A DNA stretch of 47,954 bases from Marinospirillum alkalitolerans. Lineage in GTDB: Bacteria; Pseudomonadota; Gammaproteobacteria; Pseudomonadales; Halomonadaceae. The stretch is from NCBI RefSeq assembly GCF_045055655.1, contig NZ_JBANFI010000010.1:1-47954 (forward strand), written 5' to 3'. The translations under genes were made by a program, and so were the position numbers. Below, piece after piece: positions 15,597 to 24,836 of this stretch (its first letter is position 1; each line of letters begins with the position of its first letter). The notes beneath the pieces are model-generated. The model ran no database searches and had not been told where the DNA came from. It saw only the letters and a program-made list of their open reading frames with translations.

Positions 15597-16725
15597 GGAG
15601 CGCCTCCACGAGTTGGGTGATGTGTTCTGCCTGATGGGCGGCGGTGAGCGTGATTCTGAGCCGTGCCTGTCCTGCTGGCACGGTGGGTGGCCGAATCGCC
15701 ACCACTAAAAAGCCTTGTTGGCGCAGATGTTCACTGATCGCCAAGGCGCGTGCACTTGATCCCACCAGCAGTGGCTGAATCGGCGTGGCTGAGGGCAGCA
15801 CCGGCAGGGTTGGTGTTAATGCGTGCCAGAGTTGAATATTGGCTTGCAAGGCGGCCTGACGCTGGGGGTTGATCAGCTCAGGCAGCTGCATGAGCATGGC
15901 CTCGGCCAGCGCTGGAGGCAGCGCAGTGGTATAGATCAGACTGCGGCTGAACTGGGTCAGGTAGTCGATCAGCTCTGCATCGCCTGCGACAAAAGCACCA
16001 AAACCACCGAGGGCTTTCCCCAGTGTGCCCATATAGACAGGGAGGTGTTCGGGGCTGAGCTGCCAGTGAGCCCGCGCGCCCCTTCCTTGACCCAGTACGC
16101 CCAGACCGTGCGCATCATCAACCATCAACCAGGCTTCATGGGCTTGGCAGAGCTGGCTGAGCGCGGCGAGATCGGCTTGATCACCATCCATACTGAAGAC
16201 GCTATCGGTCGCGACCAGTTGGAGATGTGGAGCGGCCAGTGGTTGGGTCAAGCGCTGACGGAGCTGGGCCAGATCTAAATGTGCATAGCGCTGGCAGGTT
16301 GCACGACTGAGCAGGCCGGCATCAAGCAAGGAGGCATGATTCAGCTTATCTTGCAGCAGGCGATCACCGCGTTGGAGCAGCGCACTGATGACGCCGAGAT
16401 TGGCCATATAGCCAGTCGAAAAAAGACGCGCACTGGGGTAGCCTGTCAACGCTGCCAAGGCGGCTTCTAAATCTGCATGCGCTTGGCTATGGCCGCACAC
16501 CAGATGGGATGCGCCACTGCCCATCCCCCAGCGCTGAGCGGCTGTGGCCAGCCCTGCACCATCGGCAGCGAGGCCAAGGTAATCATTGCTGGAGAAGTTG
16601 ATCAGACGCCGACCCTGCGCCTCGATCAGCTCGATGCCCTGCGCGGATTGATAAGCCGTACAGTGGCGCATCAAGTGCTGCTCTTGTCGTTTGTCTAAGG
16701 CGAGGCGCAGGCGCTGTGACCACAT
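15562..16725 (-). CDS. bioF: 8-amino-7-oxononanoate synthase
   Basis: PLP enzyme that condenses pimeloyl-ACP with alanine to form 8-amino-7-oxononanoate (KAPA). It has 387 residues, the usual length. The PLP lysine is in TLGKALGGFGAF (Lys237); INFSSNDYLGLA near 43-53, SGASHLVCGHS near 70-80 and VDDAHGLGVLG near 202-212 are class II fold markers. It is the first gene of the minus-strand bio operon and is expressed from the promoter inside the BirA operator region. bioB, which stands at this position in E. coli and Pseudomonas, is absent here. Confidence 0.95.
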   Translation of the reverse strand: MWSQRLRLALDKRQEQHLMRHCTAYQSAQGIELIEAQGRRLINFSSNDYLGLAADGAGLATAAQRWGMGSGASHLVCGHSQAHADLEAALAALTGYPSARLFSTGYMANLGVISALLQRGDRLLQDKLNHASLLDAGLLSRATCQRYAHLDLAQLRQRLTQPLAAPHLQLVATDSVFSMDGDQADLAALSQLCQAHEAWLMVDDAHGLGVLGQGRGARAHWQLSPEHLPVYMGTLGKALGGFGAFVAGDAELIDYLTQFSRSLIYTTALPPALAEAMLMQLPELINPQRQAALQANIQLWHALTPTLPVLPSATPIQPLLVGSSARALAISEHLRQQGFLVVAIRPPTVPAGQARLRITLTAAHQAEHITQLVEALHAALDHNPPSA

Positions 16726-16759
16726 GGTGTTCTCTCATCAGGCATTCAGGCGAGCGGTC

Positions 16760-16787
16760 ATCATAAGCTGTCTTGTCAACCTGTCAA
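16760..16787 (-). promoter_or_regulatory. Promoter of the bioFHCD operon
   Basis: On the minus strand TTGACA (complement of 16782-16787), a 16-bp spacer and TATGAT (complement of 16760-16765) form a near-consensus sigma-70 promoter overlapping the BirA operator. Confidence 0.75.
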
Positions 16788-16804
16788 TAAATTTTGGTTT
16801 ACAA
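16773..16804. promoter_or_regulatory. BirA operator between bioF and bioA
   Basis: TTGTCAACC (16773-16781), a 14-bp spacer and GGTTTACAA (16796-16804) match the BirA consensus TTGTAAACC-N14-16-GGTTTACAA with one mismatch. It covers the -35 elements of both divergent promoters, so biotin-loaded BirA should repress bioA and bioFHCD together. Confidence 0.9.
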
Positions 16805-16825
16805 TAGGGCGTTTTGTTTTACCCT
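16798..16825 (+). promoter_or_regulatory. Probable bioA promoter
   Basis: TTTACA (16798-16803), a 16-bp spacer and TACCCT (16820-16825) give a moderate sigma-70 match. The -35 lies in the right half of the BirA operator, and the RBS GAGGAGGGG precedes the bioA ATG. Confidence 0.5.
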
Positions 16826-16856
16826 AGCAGGAGAAGGGTGAACGAGAGGAGGGGAT

Positions 16857-18194
16857 ATGTCTTTACCAGCAGGAATCAAATGGACTGAAGCCGAGACGGC
16901 TTTTGATCGGGATCATCTCTGGCATCCCTATAGTTCGATGGCCCAGCCAGCCCAAGTCTGGCCTGTCGCGCGTGCAGAGGGTGTGCGCCTCTATTTGGAA
17001 GATGGGCGGGTGCTGCTGGATGGCATGTCTTCTTGGTGGTCCGCCATTCATGGCTATCAGCATCCGCAGCTGGATGCCGCCTTGCAGAGCCAAATCAGTC
17101 AGATGAGTCATGTGATGTTTGGTGGGCTGACACACCAGCCTGCGGTTGAGCTCGGACGGCGGCTGGTCGCCTTGACACCACCAAGTCTGGATCAGGTCTT
17201 TATTGCCGATTCAGGGTCGGTCTCGGTGGAAGTGGCGCTCAAAATGGCAGTGCAGTACCAGCAAGCGCGTGGCTTGAAAGAGAAAACCAAGGTGGCTGCA
17301 CTCTTGGGTGGCTATCACGGGGATACGCTGGGTGCCATGTCGGTCTGTGATCCGCAGCAGGGTATGCATCGCTTGTTTCGCGCTGGGTTGCCAGAGCAGG
17401 TGTTTGTGCCCCGCCCGAGCCTGGCCTATGGCGAGGTTTGGCAGGAAGAAGCCCTCGCACCTTTAGAGCAGCTGCTGCAAAACCAGCATCATCAACTGGC
17501 CGCCTTGATTCTTGAGCCAGTGGTTCAGGGTGCAGGCGGCATGTACTTTTATCATCCTGAGTACCTGCGTCAGGCGCGCTGGCTCTGTGATGCTTATGAT
17601 GTGCTGCTGATCGCGGATGAAATTGCCACAGGTTTTGGGCGCACGGGGCATCTCTTCGCTTGTGAGATGGCTGGGATCGAGCCGGATCTGATGTGCGTGG
17701 GCAAGGCGCTGACGGGCGGTTATATGACGCTGGCCGCGACACTGACACGGCGTGATATCGCCCTCACCATCAGTCAGGGCGAGGCAGGTGGATTAATGCA
17801 CGGCCCCACTTTTATGGCGAATCCGCTGGCATGTCGGGTGGCCTGCGCCAGTTTGGATCTCTTATTAGAAAATGACTGGGCGCAACAGGTCGCAGGTTTA
17901 GAAGCCGGATTAAAGGCGGGATTGGCTCCCTTGGTCGGCCATCCTGCGGTTGCCCAGGTGCGAGTTTTAGGCGGCATCGGTGTTGTACAAATGCATCAGC
18001 CGGTGGAGATGGCGCGCTTGCAGCCAGCTTGTGTCGAGGCGGGGATCTGGATTCGGCCATTTAACAGGCTGATCTATATGATGCCACCCTATGTGATGTC
18101 AGCTGGGGATCTTACGCAGCTGACAGCCAGTCTGGTGCAGGTGATTGAGCAGGTTTATGCTCCGACCGCTTCTGCAGTCGCGACAGCACCTTGA
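16857..18194 (+). CDS. bioA: Adenosylmethionine-8-amino-7-oxononanoate aminotransferase
   Basis: PLP aminotransferase that converts KAPA to 7,8-diaminopelargonic acid using SAM as amino donor. It has 445 residues. DRDHLWHPYSSM (17-28), DGMSSWWSAIHGYQHP (55-70), FIADSGSVSVEVALKMA and ADEIATGFGRTGHLFACE are family markers, and the PLP lysine is in VGKALTGGYM (Lys283). A strong ribosome site (GAGGAGGGG) precedes the ATG. It is divergent from bioF across the BirA operator and forms a single-gene unit. Confidence 0.95.
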   Translation: MSLPAGIKWTEAETAFDRDHLWHPYSSMAQPAQVWPVARAEGVRLYLEDGRVLLDGMSSWWSAIHGYQHPQLDAALQSQISQMSHVMFGGLTHQPAVELGRRLVALTPPSLDQVFIADSGSVSVEVALKMAVQYQQARGLKEKTKVAALLGGYHGDTLGAMSVCDPQQGMHRLFRAGLPEQVFVPRPSLAYGEVWQEEALAPLEQLLQNQHHQLAALILEPVVQGAGGMYFYHPEYLRQARWLCDAYDVLLIADEIATGFGRTGHLFACEMAGIEPDLMCVGKALTGGYMTLAATLTRRDIALTISQGEAGGLMHGPTFMANPLACRVACASLDLLLENDWAQQVAGLEAGLKAGLAPLVGHPAVAQVRVLGGIGVVQMHQPVEMARLQPACVEAGIWIRPFNRLIYMMPPYVMSAGDLTQLTASLVQVIEQVYAPTASAVATAP

Positions 18195-18222
18195 CTGCCT
18201 TAAGCCCCGCGCCCTGAGCCAC

Positions 18223-18251
18223 AAAAAAGCCAGAACCCGAAGGTTCTGGCT
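18223..18251 (-). terminator. Terminator of the TRAP permease gene
   Basis: The stem AGCCAGAACC (18228-18237) / GGTTCTGGCT (18242-18251) with a CGAA loop is followed on the minus strand by six T residues. It ends the TAXI-TRAP unit; there is no T run on the bioA side. Confidence 0.85.
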
Positions 18252-18276
18252 GGCTGGATGCCCCTCTTTGCAGCGA

Positions 18277-20856
18277 CTAGGCGGTTGCCAGGTTCGGCTC
18301 AGAGAGGGTGCGGCGGCGTCTTTGTAGCAGGACGACCAGCAGGAACAGCCCAAGAGCAGGAACCCAGATCCATTCTTTGGTCCAGCGATCCGTTGGCGCA
18401 CTTAACGCGATGATGCGCTGGTCAAACTCCAGTCCCAGATCAGCGGCTAAGCTACCAAAGGCCACGTTATCAATCATCATCTGGCCATTGTCTTCAAACA
18501 GCTCCAGCCCAAGTTTTTCTAGGCGTTGATCCACTTCATCGCCCTTGGGGACAGGCAGCAAGACAACAAATTCACGCAGATCACCAAAGGCATCCTCACC
18601 GGCAATGCGTAAACGCAGCACGCTTTCTGCATCCACCTGCTGAATCACTTCGACCAGCTCAATCGGATCAAAGTCTTCGTAAGGCTCATGGATCTTATCC
18701 ATCCAATAGCCGGGGCGGAAGAGCATAAAGGCCACCAATAGCAGCAACAGGGTTTCGTACCAGCGATTTTTGACCAAGAACCAGTTTTGTGTCGCGGCAG
18801 AAAACACCAGCATCGCTAGGGTGGCGGTGATAAACACCAGGATCCCATGCCAGAAGCCCACATCGATCAACAGCAGATCGGTGTTGAAGATAAACAGGAA
18901 GGGCAGGATCACGGTGCGCAGACTGTAATAGAAGGCCTGAGCGCCAGTGAAGATGGGATCACCTCGCGAGATGGCTGCTGCGGCAAAGGAGGCCAGACCA
19001 ACAGGAGGCGTGACATCGGCCATAATCCCGAAGTAGAAGACAAACAGGTGCACAGCGATTAAAGGCACGATCAGGCCATGCTGCTGACCAAGCGTCACAA
19101 TGACCGGCACCATCAGGCTTGAAACCACAATATAGTTCGCGGTGGTCGGCAGGCCGAGACCAAGAATCAGGCTGAAGAGGGCGGTTAAAATCAGCATCAG
19201 CATCAAGTTGCCCATCGAGAGAAACTCGACCAGATCCGAGAGCACCAGCCCGACGCCTGTCTGGGATACGGCGCCGACGATAATGCCCGCTGTGGCGGTG
19301 GCAATACCGATACCGATCATATTGCGCGCACCACCAATCAGACCTTCACGCAGATCGATGATGCCATCGACAACGCCGCCATGATCATGCGGATGGGCGC
19401 TGCTGCGGCGCATCCAGCTGAGCAGGGGGCGCTGAGTCAGCAGAATAAAGATCAGAATCACGCTGCCCCAGAAGGCCGAGAGGCCAGGGGAGAGGCGCTC
19501 CACCATCAGACACCAGACCAATACCACCACAGGCAGCAAGAAGTGCAGGCCTGAGAGGAAAACCTGACGCGCATCCGGCAGGGATTCCAGTGGCTTGTTG
19601 GGATCTTCAGGCTCCAGAACTGGCTGGCTCACGGCGACTTTTAGCAGGCCGAGATAGACGGCGATCAACAGCAGCGCAACGCCAAAGAGTGAGAAGTCAC
19701 CCATCAGGGGTTTGAGCCAACCCAAACCATAGTAAACCGCGAGAGATAAACCACTGATTAGTGCGGCACCAAAGGCAAAGCCGGTGATGCGGATCAGCCA
19801 GGGCTTGGGCGTGCGCTGGCCGATTGGCTGCATGCCCATTTTCATCGCCTCAAGGTGGACGATATAAATCAGCGCGATATAAGAAATGACCGCGGGTAAG
19901 AAGGCGTGCTTGATGATCTCAACATAGGGAATGCCGACATATTCGACCATCAGGAAGGCCGCCGCGCCCATGACCGGTGGCATGATTTGCCCATTGACCG
20001 AAGAACCCACTTCTACCGCTCCGGCCTTGTTGGCAGAAAACCCCACCTTTTTCATCATCGGGATGGTAAAGGTACCGGTGGTGACCACATTGGCAATGGA
20101 AGAGCCGGAGATAATGCCAGTAAAACCAGAGGCCACGACAGCCGCCTTGGCTGGACCACCACGATAGTGCCCTAGAAGACTAAAGGCCAGCTGAATAAAG
20201 TAGTGCCCTGCGCCCGCACGCTCTAAAAGTGCACCAAAGAGCACGAACAGAAAGACAAAACTGGTCGAGACCCCCAGCGCGATACCAAAGACCCCTTCTG
20301 CGGTGATCCACTGGTGGTTGGCCAGCGCAGCCAGGCTGACACCACGGTGGGCCAGAAAGCCCGGCATATAGGGGCCAGCCAAGCTGTAGATCAGAAAAAT
20401 CAGCGCGATGATGGTCAGAGGTAAGCCCAGCGCTCGCCGTGTGGCTTCTAACAGCAGAGGGATGCCGATACAGGCCACCAGAATATCTTCAAAAGTCAGG
20501 TTGCTGGGTCTGAGCGCCAGTTGTTGATAAAAGATAAATAAATAAGCTGAAGTGGCTGCCGCAATCAACGCCAGTGCCAGATCAGCATAGGGGACCTTTT
20601 GTCTAGGTGAAGTTTTAAAGGCCGGGTAGGCCATGAACGCCAGCAGCAGGGCAAAAGTCAGGTGGATGGCGCGAGACTGGGTGTCATTAAAAGTGCCAAA
20701 ACCGAGTAAAAAAGGCAGTGGAGAAGCAATCCAGAGCTGGAAGCAAGACCAAGCAAGAGCAATACCGGCCAGGGTTTTGGCCATCAGCCCTTCAAGCTGA
20801 CGGCCACCTGTATCTTGCTCGAGGAGCTCTTTAACAGAAATATTTTTTTCAGGCAT
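18277..20856 (-). CDS. TRAP transporter fused permease (DctQM type) with DUF3394 C terminus
   Basis: An inner-membrane transporter of about 859 residues in which the small and large TRAP permease parts are fused, as is usual for TAXI-type systems. Many hydrophobic helices run from about residue 25 to 680. Conserved large-subunit stretches include VVASGFTGIISGSSIANVVTTGTFTIP, EVGSSVNGQIMPPVMGAAAF and LGLGLPTTANYIV. The last 170 residues (from about WYETLLLLLVAFMLFRPGYWMD) match the DUF3394 extension of this subgroup and end with one more helix and a basic tail. The ATG at 20856 is preferred over the GTG nine bases upstream. Substrate unknown; many TAXI systems carry organic acids. It follows the binding protein gene, separated by a terminator-like hairpin. 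Confidence 0.9.
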   Translation of the reverse strand: MPEKNISVKELLEQDTGGRQLEGLMAKTLAGIALAWSCFQLWIASPLPFLLGFGTFNDTQSRAIHLTFALLLAFMAYPAFKTSPRQKVPYADLALALIAAATSAYLFIFYQQLALRPSNLTFEDILVACIGIPLLLEATRRALGLPLTIIALIFLIYSLAGPYMPGFLAHRGVSLAALANHQWITAEGVFGIALGVSTSFVFLFVLFGALLERAGAGHYFIQLAFSLLGHYRGGPAKAAVVASGFTGIISGSSIANVVTTGTFTIPMMKKVGFSANKAGAVEVGSSVNGQIMPPVMGAAAFLMVEYVGIPYVEIIKHAFLPAVISYIALIYIVHLEAMKMGMQPIGQRTPKPWLIRITGFAFGAALISGLSLAVYYGLGWLKPLMGDFSLFGVALLLIAVYLGLLKVAVSQPVLEPEDPNKPLESLPDARQVFLSGLHFLLPVVVLVWCLMVERLSPGLSAFWGSVILIFILLTQRPLLSWMRRSSAHPHDHGGVVDGIIDLREGLIGGARNMIGIGIATATAGIIVGAVSQTGVGLVLSDLVEFLSMGNLMLMLILTALFSLILGLGLPTTANYIVVSSLMVPVIVTLGQQHGLIVPLIAVHLFVFYFGIMADVTPPVGLASFAAAAISRGDPIFTGAQAFYYSLRTVILPFLFIFNTDLLLIDVGFWHGILVFITATLAMLVFSAATQNWFLVKNRWYETLLLLLVAFMLFRPGYWMDKIHEPYEDFDPIELVEVIQQVDAESVLRLRIAGEDAFGDLREFVVLLPVPKGDEVDQRLEKLGLELFEDNGQMMIDNVAFGSLAADLGLEFDQRIIALSAPTDRWTKEWIWVPALGLFLLVVLLQRRRRTLSEPNLATA

Positions 20857-20959
20857 GGTGCGCACCTGTAGTCATCAATAAAATCGACTTCTGATCAAGA
20901 AGTCGCCTTGGCAGCCCGAAAAGGCACAAACTGAGCAGCCGCCCAGTCAATGGAAATAC

Positions 20960-20996
20960 AAAAAGCAGGCTCAGCTTGTGGCTGTAACCTGCTTTT
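20960..20996 (-). terminator. Hairpin terminator between TAXI protein and TRAP permease
   Basis: AAAAGCAGG (20961-20969) pairs with CCTGCTTTT (20988-20996), giving a symmetric hairpin followed on the minus strand by a T run. It lies 31 bp after the TAXI stop and upstream of the permease. Partial termination here would yield more binding protein than permease. A second hairpin, CGACTTC...GAAGTCG, lies at about 20884-20904. Confidence 0.7.
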
Positions 20997-21027
20997 ACAG
21001 TGCCAAGGTGAACTTGGCGTGAAAGGC

Positions 21028-22008
21028 TTATTCGATCCAGCCACGCTCACGGTAGTAGCGGGCAGCACCTTCGTGCAGCGGTGCAGACAAGCCAGATTGG
21101 ATCATTTCCTGCTCAGAAAGATCGGCAAAGGCTGGATGCAAGCGGCGGAAGCGATCAATGTTGTCAAAGACCGATTTCACCAGCTGATACACCACTTCTG
21201 GATCGGTGGCTGTGGTGGTGGAAAGTACCGCGCGGCCACCAATAGAAGGGGTCGGCTCGTCATTGCCACGGTAGACACCACCGGGAATTTCGGCATAGGT
21301 GAAGTAGCTGCGCTCTGCGAGCAGACGGTCGATCGCTGGGCCAGTGATGGGGACAAAGACCGCATCCACGGTGGTGGTGGCTTCTTGGATCGCACCATTG
21401 GGGTGACCAACGAAGTAGGTCATCACATCAATGTTGTTATCGTTCAGGGCGCTGGCTTGTTCAGCGGGGCGCAGCTCAGTGGCGAGGGAGAAGGTACGAC
21501 GTGTCCAGCCCTGCTCGGCCATGATCTCTTCTAAGGTGTCACGCTGGCCTGAGCCTGGGTTGCCCAGATTGACGCGCTTACCCTGGAGGTCTTCTAGGCT
21601 GTTGATATTGGCATCACGGCGTGCCAGAACGGTAAAGACTTCGCTCTGGATAGAAAACACTGAGCGCAGTTCAGGCATGGCACCCTGAGCCTCAAAAGGA
21701 GGCAGGCCATTCAATGCCTTATACTGGTGGTCAGACTGCATCACACCAAAATTGTACTCGCCGGAACGAATACCATTCAAATTGGCAATCCCGCCACCAC
21801 TAGAAGGGGCATTACAACGAAGTCCGTGATCACTGCTGGTCCGATTAACAAAACGACAAATGGACTGACCTGCGGCATAATAGACGCCTGTTTGCCCGCC
21901 GGTACCAATGGTCATAAAACGATCATTCGCAACAGCTTGTCCACCAGTCAAGCTAACGCCTGCCAGGGTGGCGCATAGAGCCCATGCAAGGGTTTTTCCT
22001 TTCATCAT
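21028..22008 (-). CDS. TAXI family TRAP transporter substrate-binding protein
   Basis: A periplasmic binding protein of 326 residues with a signal peptide (residues 1 to about 27, ending GQAVA|ND). The opening of the mature part, FMTIGTGGQTGVYYAAGQSICRFVN, is the TAXI hallmark, followed by CNAPSSGGGIANLNGIRSGEYNFGVMQSD. It would bind an organic acid or similar solute and deliver it to the fused permease encoded downstream. Transcribed first in the two-gene unit. The ligand cannot be read from the sequence. The 251 bp upstream, between this gene and the chemoreceptor, hold control regions I could not resolve. Confidence 0.92.
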   Translation of the reverse strand: MMKGKTLAWALCATLAGVSLTGGQAVANDRFMTIGTGGQTGVYYAAGQSICRFVNRTSSDHGLRCNAPSSGGGIANLNGIRSGEYNFGVMQSDHQYKALNGLPPFEAQGAMPELRSVFSIQSEVFTVLARRDANINSLEDLQGKRVNLGNPGSGQRDTLEEIMAEQGWTRRTFSLATELRPAEQASALNDNNIDVMTYFVGHPNGAIQEATTTVDAVFVPITGPAIDRLLAERSYFTYAEIPGGVYRGNDEPTPSIGGRAVLSTTTATDPEVVYQLVKSVFDNIDRFRRLHPAFADLSEQEMIQSGLSAPLHEGAARYYRERGWIE

Positions 22009-22259
22009 GGGAGGTTCTCCTCGGTTAATTCATGAGTCAGCCAGGTATGGCTTCGGATGAGAAAAGTGATTTTCTACTCAGGGGCTGAACACTAGGCTGC
22101 AAAAGTCTTTTTCAGAGACCTAGCGCAAAGCTGGGCTTTGTCAGCTGTTTTGCATCCTAGCATCTGCTTTTAAGCTGAACAAGCTTGCTTGATGCCTGAT
22201 GTCATTCTTTTGTCATCAGTAAATGATTGTTGCTCTAGCTGAAAAAGGTAAAACTAAGC

Positions 22260-24176
22260 ATGAAAATTTCAACGCAGCTCCTGACGGCTGTGATTCTATT
22301 GATTCTTCTGATGTCGGCGCTGGCTGCGGGTGTTTCGATTCACCGTCAGCAGCAAGATATCCAGCAATACCTGCGTAGCGAGACACAGCGCATCCATGCC
22401 GGACAACTCCGTACACTGACCATCACCCACGAACTCCTGAGTGCGCAAGTGCGCGCCAGTCTGCGCCTGTTGCAGCTTGAAGCCCAGCGCCTAGGCCCAG
22501 CGGAGATAGATGGCGAGGCTTTTCTGCAGCAGCAGCGCGTGCCGCATTTGTATTTTGGGGCGCAATCCTTGATTGATCAGCACCAATTGGTGGATCAGGT
22601 CACACAAATACAAGAAGGTACGGCGACGATCTTTGTGCGCCGTGGTGAGGATTTTATCCGTGTGGCCACCAATGTGATGCGCGATGGCGAGCGTGCCATT
22701 GGCACCCATCTGAACCGTGATTCGGCGGCCTATCGTGCGCTGGCGGCAGGAGAGGATTTCTTTGGGCAGGTGGATATTCTCGGCCAGCCTTATATCACTG
22801 GCTATAGCCCGCTACGCAATGATTTGGGTGAGGTGATTGGTGCCTTGTATGTCGGCTATGCCGCTGAGCTGGCACCACTGCGCGAGGCAATTGAGAGACT
22901 GCGCGTGTTAGATGGTGGCTTTGTCGCGCTTTTAGATGATCAGCGGCGTGTGCAGATGCACTCGGCGCACCTCAGCCGTGAGCAGGTAGAACGTGCTCTC
23001 TCAGGCCGCGATCCTGCTTGGCAGTTAGCCCGTCAGACCTTTGCGCCTTGGGGCTATCAGGTCATCATCGCCTACTCGGATGATGAAGTGGCGGCTCGCC
23101 TGTGGCATAGCAGTGTGCAGCTCTTGTTGAGTATTCTGCTGGCCAGTGTGCTGCTATGTGGTGTGATCTATCTGCTGGTGCGTTATCTGGTCGCGCGGCC
23201 TTTACAGCGGGTGTTGGGCTCGATGCGTGATATTGCGCAGGGCGAGGGAGATCTGACGGTGCGTTTAGCGAGTCATGGCAAGGACGAAGTCGCTGAGCTG
23301 ACGGGCTACTTCAATCAGTTTGTAGCCAAGATCGAAAGTCTATTGATTGGCGTGCGGGCATCCGCGCAGCAGATTCAAACGGCCACCCAAGAGATCGCTA
23401 CTGGCAATACGGACCTTTCACAGCGTACAGAAGAGCAAGCGTCCAGCTTGGAGGAAACGGCTTCTAGCCTGGAAGAGCTGACTTCAACCGTGAAGGATAA
23501 CAGCGACAATGCGCGGCAGGCACGGCAACTGACGCAAGAAGCGGCCCAGCAAGCGCAAGCCAGTCGCCAGGATGCAGAGCAGGTGATCCAGTCTATGCAG
23601 GCGATTCACCAGAGTGCCGAGAAGATGGCGGATATTATAGGTTTGATTGATAGCATCGCCTTTCAAACCAATATTCTGGCCCTCAATGCTGCGGTGGAGG
23701 CCGCGCGAGCTGGTGAGCAGGGCCGAGGTTTTGCGGTGGTGGCGGCAGAGGTACGCCAGTTGGCGCAAAGGTCCGCTCAGGCGGCAAAGGAGATCAGCCA
23801 GTTGATCAGCGCGGCCGTACAGCAAGCCAATACCAGCCAAGAGCAGGTGCAGGCGACAGGTCAAGGGATACGTCAGCTCGCGGACGCCATGCAACAGGTT
23901 GCGGCTTTGATCAGTCAAGTCGCGGTGGCCTCGGGCGAGCAGAGTGAAGGCATCGAGCAGATCAATCAGGCCGTGGTGCAGATGGACAGCGTGACCCAAC
24001 AAAACGCGGCACTGGTTGAAGAAGCCGCGGCTGCCGCTGAGTCTTTACAAGAGCAAGCCCAGCAGCTCAGCGCAGCGGTGGGGGCTTTTCAGTTGAGTGA
24101 GCAGGAGGAGCCACAAGCCGCTCCCCGTGTTCAGCCCAGGCTGAAGGCGATGCCGCGTTTGCCGCGCCCAAGTTGA
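22260..24176 (+). CDS. Methyl-accepting chemotaxis protein with Cache-type sensor
   Basis: A chemoreceptor of 638 residues. The first membrane helix is at about 7-25, a periplasmic sensor at about 30-280 contains the Cache-like TIFVRRGEDFIRVATNVM and YITGYSPLRNDLGEVIGALYVGY, and a second helix lies at about 285-310. A HAMP domain (LQRVLGSMRDIAQGEGDLTVRL) follows, then a long coiled-coil signalling domain. The hairpin tip reads SIAFQTNILALNAAVEAARAGEQGRGFAVVAAEVR, the CheA/CheW contact. No NWETF-type CheR tether is present at the C terminus. The ligand is unknown; it diverges from the TAXI protein gene, which may hint at a shared solute. Confidence 0.94.
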   Translation: MKISTQLLTAVILLILLMSALAAGVSIHRQQQDIQQYLRSETQRIHAGQLRTLTITHELLSAQVRASLRLLQLEAQRLGPAEIDGEAFLQQQRVPHLYFGAQSLIDQHQLVDQVTQIQEGTATIFVRRGEDFIRVATNVMRDGERAIGTHLNRDSAAYRALAAGEDFFGQVDILGQPYITGYSPLRNDLGEVIGALYVGYAAELAPLREAIERLRVLDGGFVALLDDQRRVQMHSAHLSREQVERALSGRDPAWQLARQTFAPWGYQVIIAYSDDEVAARLWHSSVQLLLSILLASVLLCGVIYLLVRYLVARPLQRVLGSMRDIAQGEGDLTVRLASHGKDEVAELTGYFNQFVAKIESLLIGVRASAQQIQTATQEIATGNTDLSQRTEEQASSLEETASSLEELTSTVKDNSDNARQARQLTQEAAQQAQASRQDAEQVIQSMQAIHQSAEKMADIIGLIDSIAFQTNILALNAAVEAARAGEQGRGFAVVAAEVRQLAQRSAQAAKEISQLISAAVQQANTSQEQVQATGQGIRQLADAMQQVAALISQVAVASGEQSEGIEQINQAVVQMDSVTQQNAALVEEAAAAAESLQEQAQQLSAAVGAFQLSEQEEPQAAPRVQPRLKAMPRLPRPS

Positions 24177-24195
24177 TCCGCTATCCGCTCAGTCG

Positions 24196-24246
24196 CCTCT
24201 GATCAACGCAGTTGCATCGAGCCCAGCCGTTGATCAGAGGTTTTTT
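24196..24246 (+). terminator. Terminator of the chemoreceptor gene
   Basis: CCTCTGATCAACG (24196-24208) pairs perfectly with CGTTGATCAGAGG (24228-24240), followed by six T residues. Its right arm overlaps the last codons of the convergent acetyltransferase gene. Confidence 0.9.
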
Positions 24247-24731
24247 GGCAGCTTCTTTTCCCAGAACTCGGCCTGCCCCAGCGTGGGGTCGAGTGCATAG
24301 GGCGCAAAGCCCAAGCGCTGGTAGCTCTTTTGCGCTCCTGGATTCCCGCTGAGAACTTCGAGTGTGATTTTGCAGCACTGGCGCTGGCGTGCGATGGCTT
24401 CGAGCTTGGTGATCAGCGCTGCGCAGATTCCCTGCCCGCGAAAGTCAGGCGCAACATAGATGTCATGAATGTTGATCAGCGGCTGGCAGGCAAAGGTCGA
24501 AAAACCTTCAAAAGCATTCAGCAGGCCGATGGGTTCTTCACCGGCAAAAGCCAGTAGTGTCAGCGCATCAGGCCGCTTGGCTAAGGCGGGGACCAGTCCC
24601 GCTTGCACTGTGGCGGCCAAGGCTTCGCCACCGCCCATCGGATCTTGTGCATAGGCATTCAGCAGGGCTGGAATAGCACGTTGATGGGCTGGGTGTTGAT
24701 AGTCAGCTTGCAAAATATGCCAAGATGTCAT
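24234..24731 (-). CDS. GNAT family N-acetyltransferase
   Basis: A 165-residue acetyltransferase. The acetyl-CoA binding motif is DIYVAPDFRGQGICAALITKLEAIA, with the RGQGIC loop typical of GNAT motif A, followed by ITLEVLSGNPGAQKSYQRLGFAPY (motif B). The acceptor could be a small amine or a protein; nothing here decides. It is a single gene; its 3' end overlaps the arm of the chemoreceptor terminator. Complete compared with the family. Confidence 0.9.
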   Translation of the reverse strand: MTSWHILQADYQHPAHQRAIPALLNAYAQDPMGGGEALAATVQAGLVPALAKRPDALTLLAFAGEEPIGLLNAFEGFSTFACQPLINIHDIYVAPDFRGQGICAALITKLEAIARQRQCCKITLEVLSGNPGAQKSYQRLGFAPYALDPTLGQAEFWEKKLPKNL

Positions 24732-24790
24732 GGCCAGGTGTTCCTCTTTGGTGCCGTAACGCTGGTTGGAGACGGCAGGGTGAGTGAAGT

Positions 24791-24816
24791 AAAAAACCCT
24801 GCCGGAGCAGGGTTTT
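24791..24816 (-). terminator. Terminator of the DASS transporter gene
   Basis: CCCTGC (24797-24802) pairs with GCAGGG (24807-24812) around a CGGA loop, flanked by A6 and T4, so it can work in both directions. On the minus strand six T residues follow. It lies 21 bp past the transporter stop. Confidence 0.85.
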
Positions 24817-24836
24817 CTGTGATCGTTTGTGGTGGC

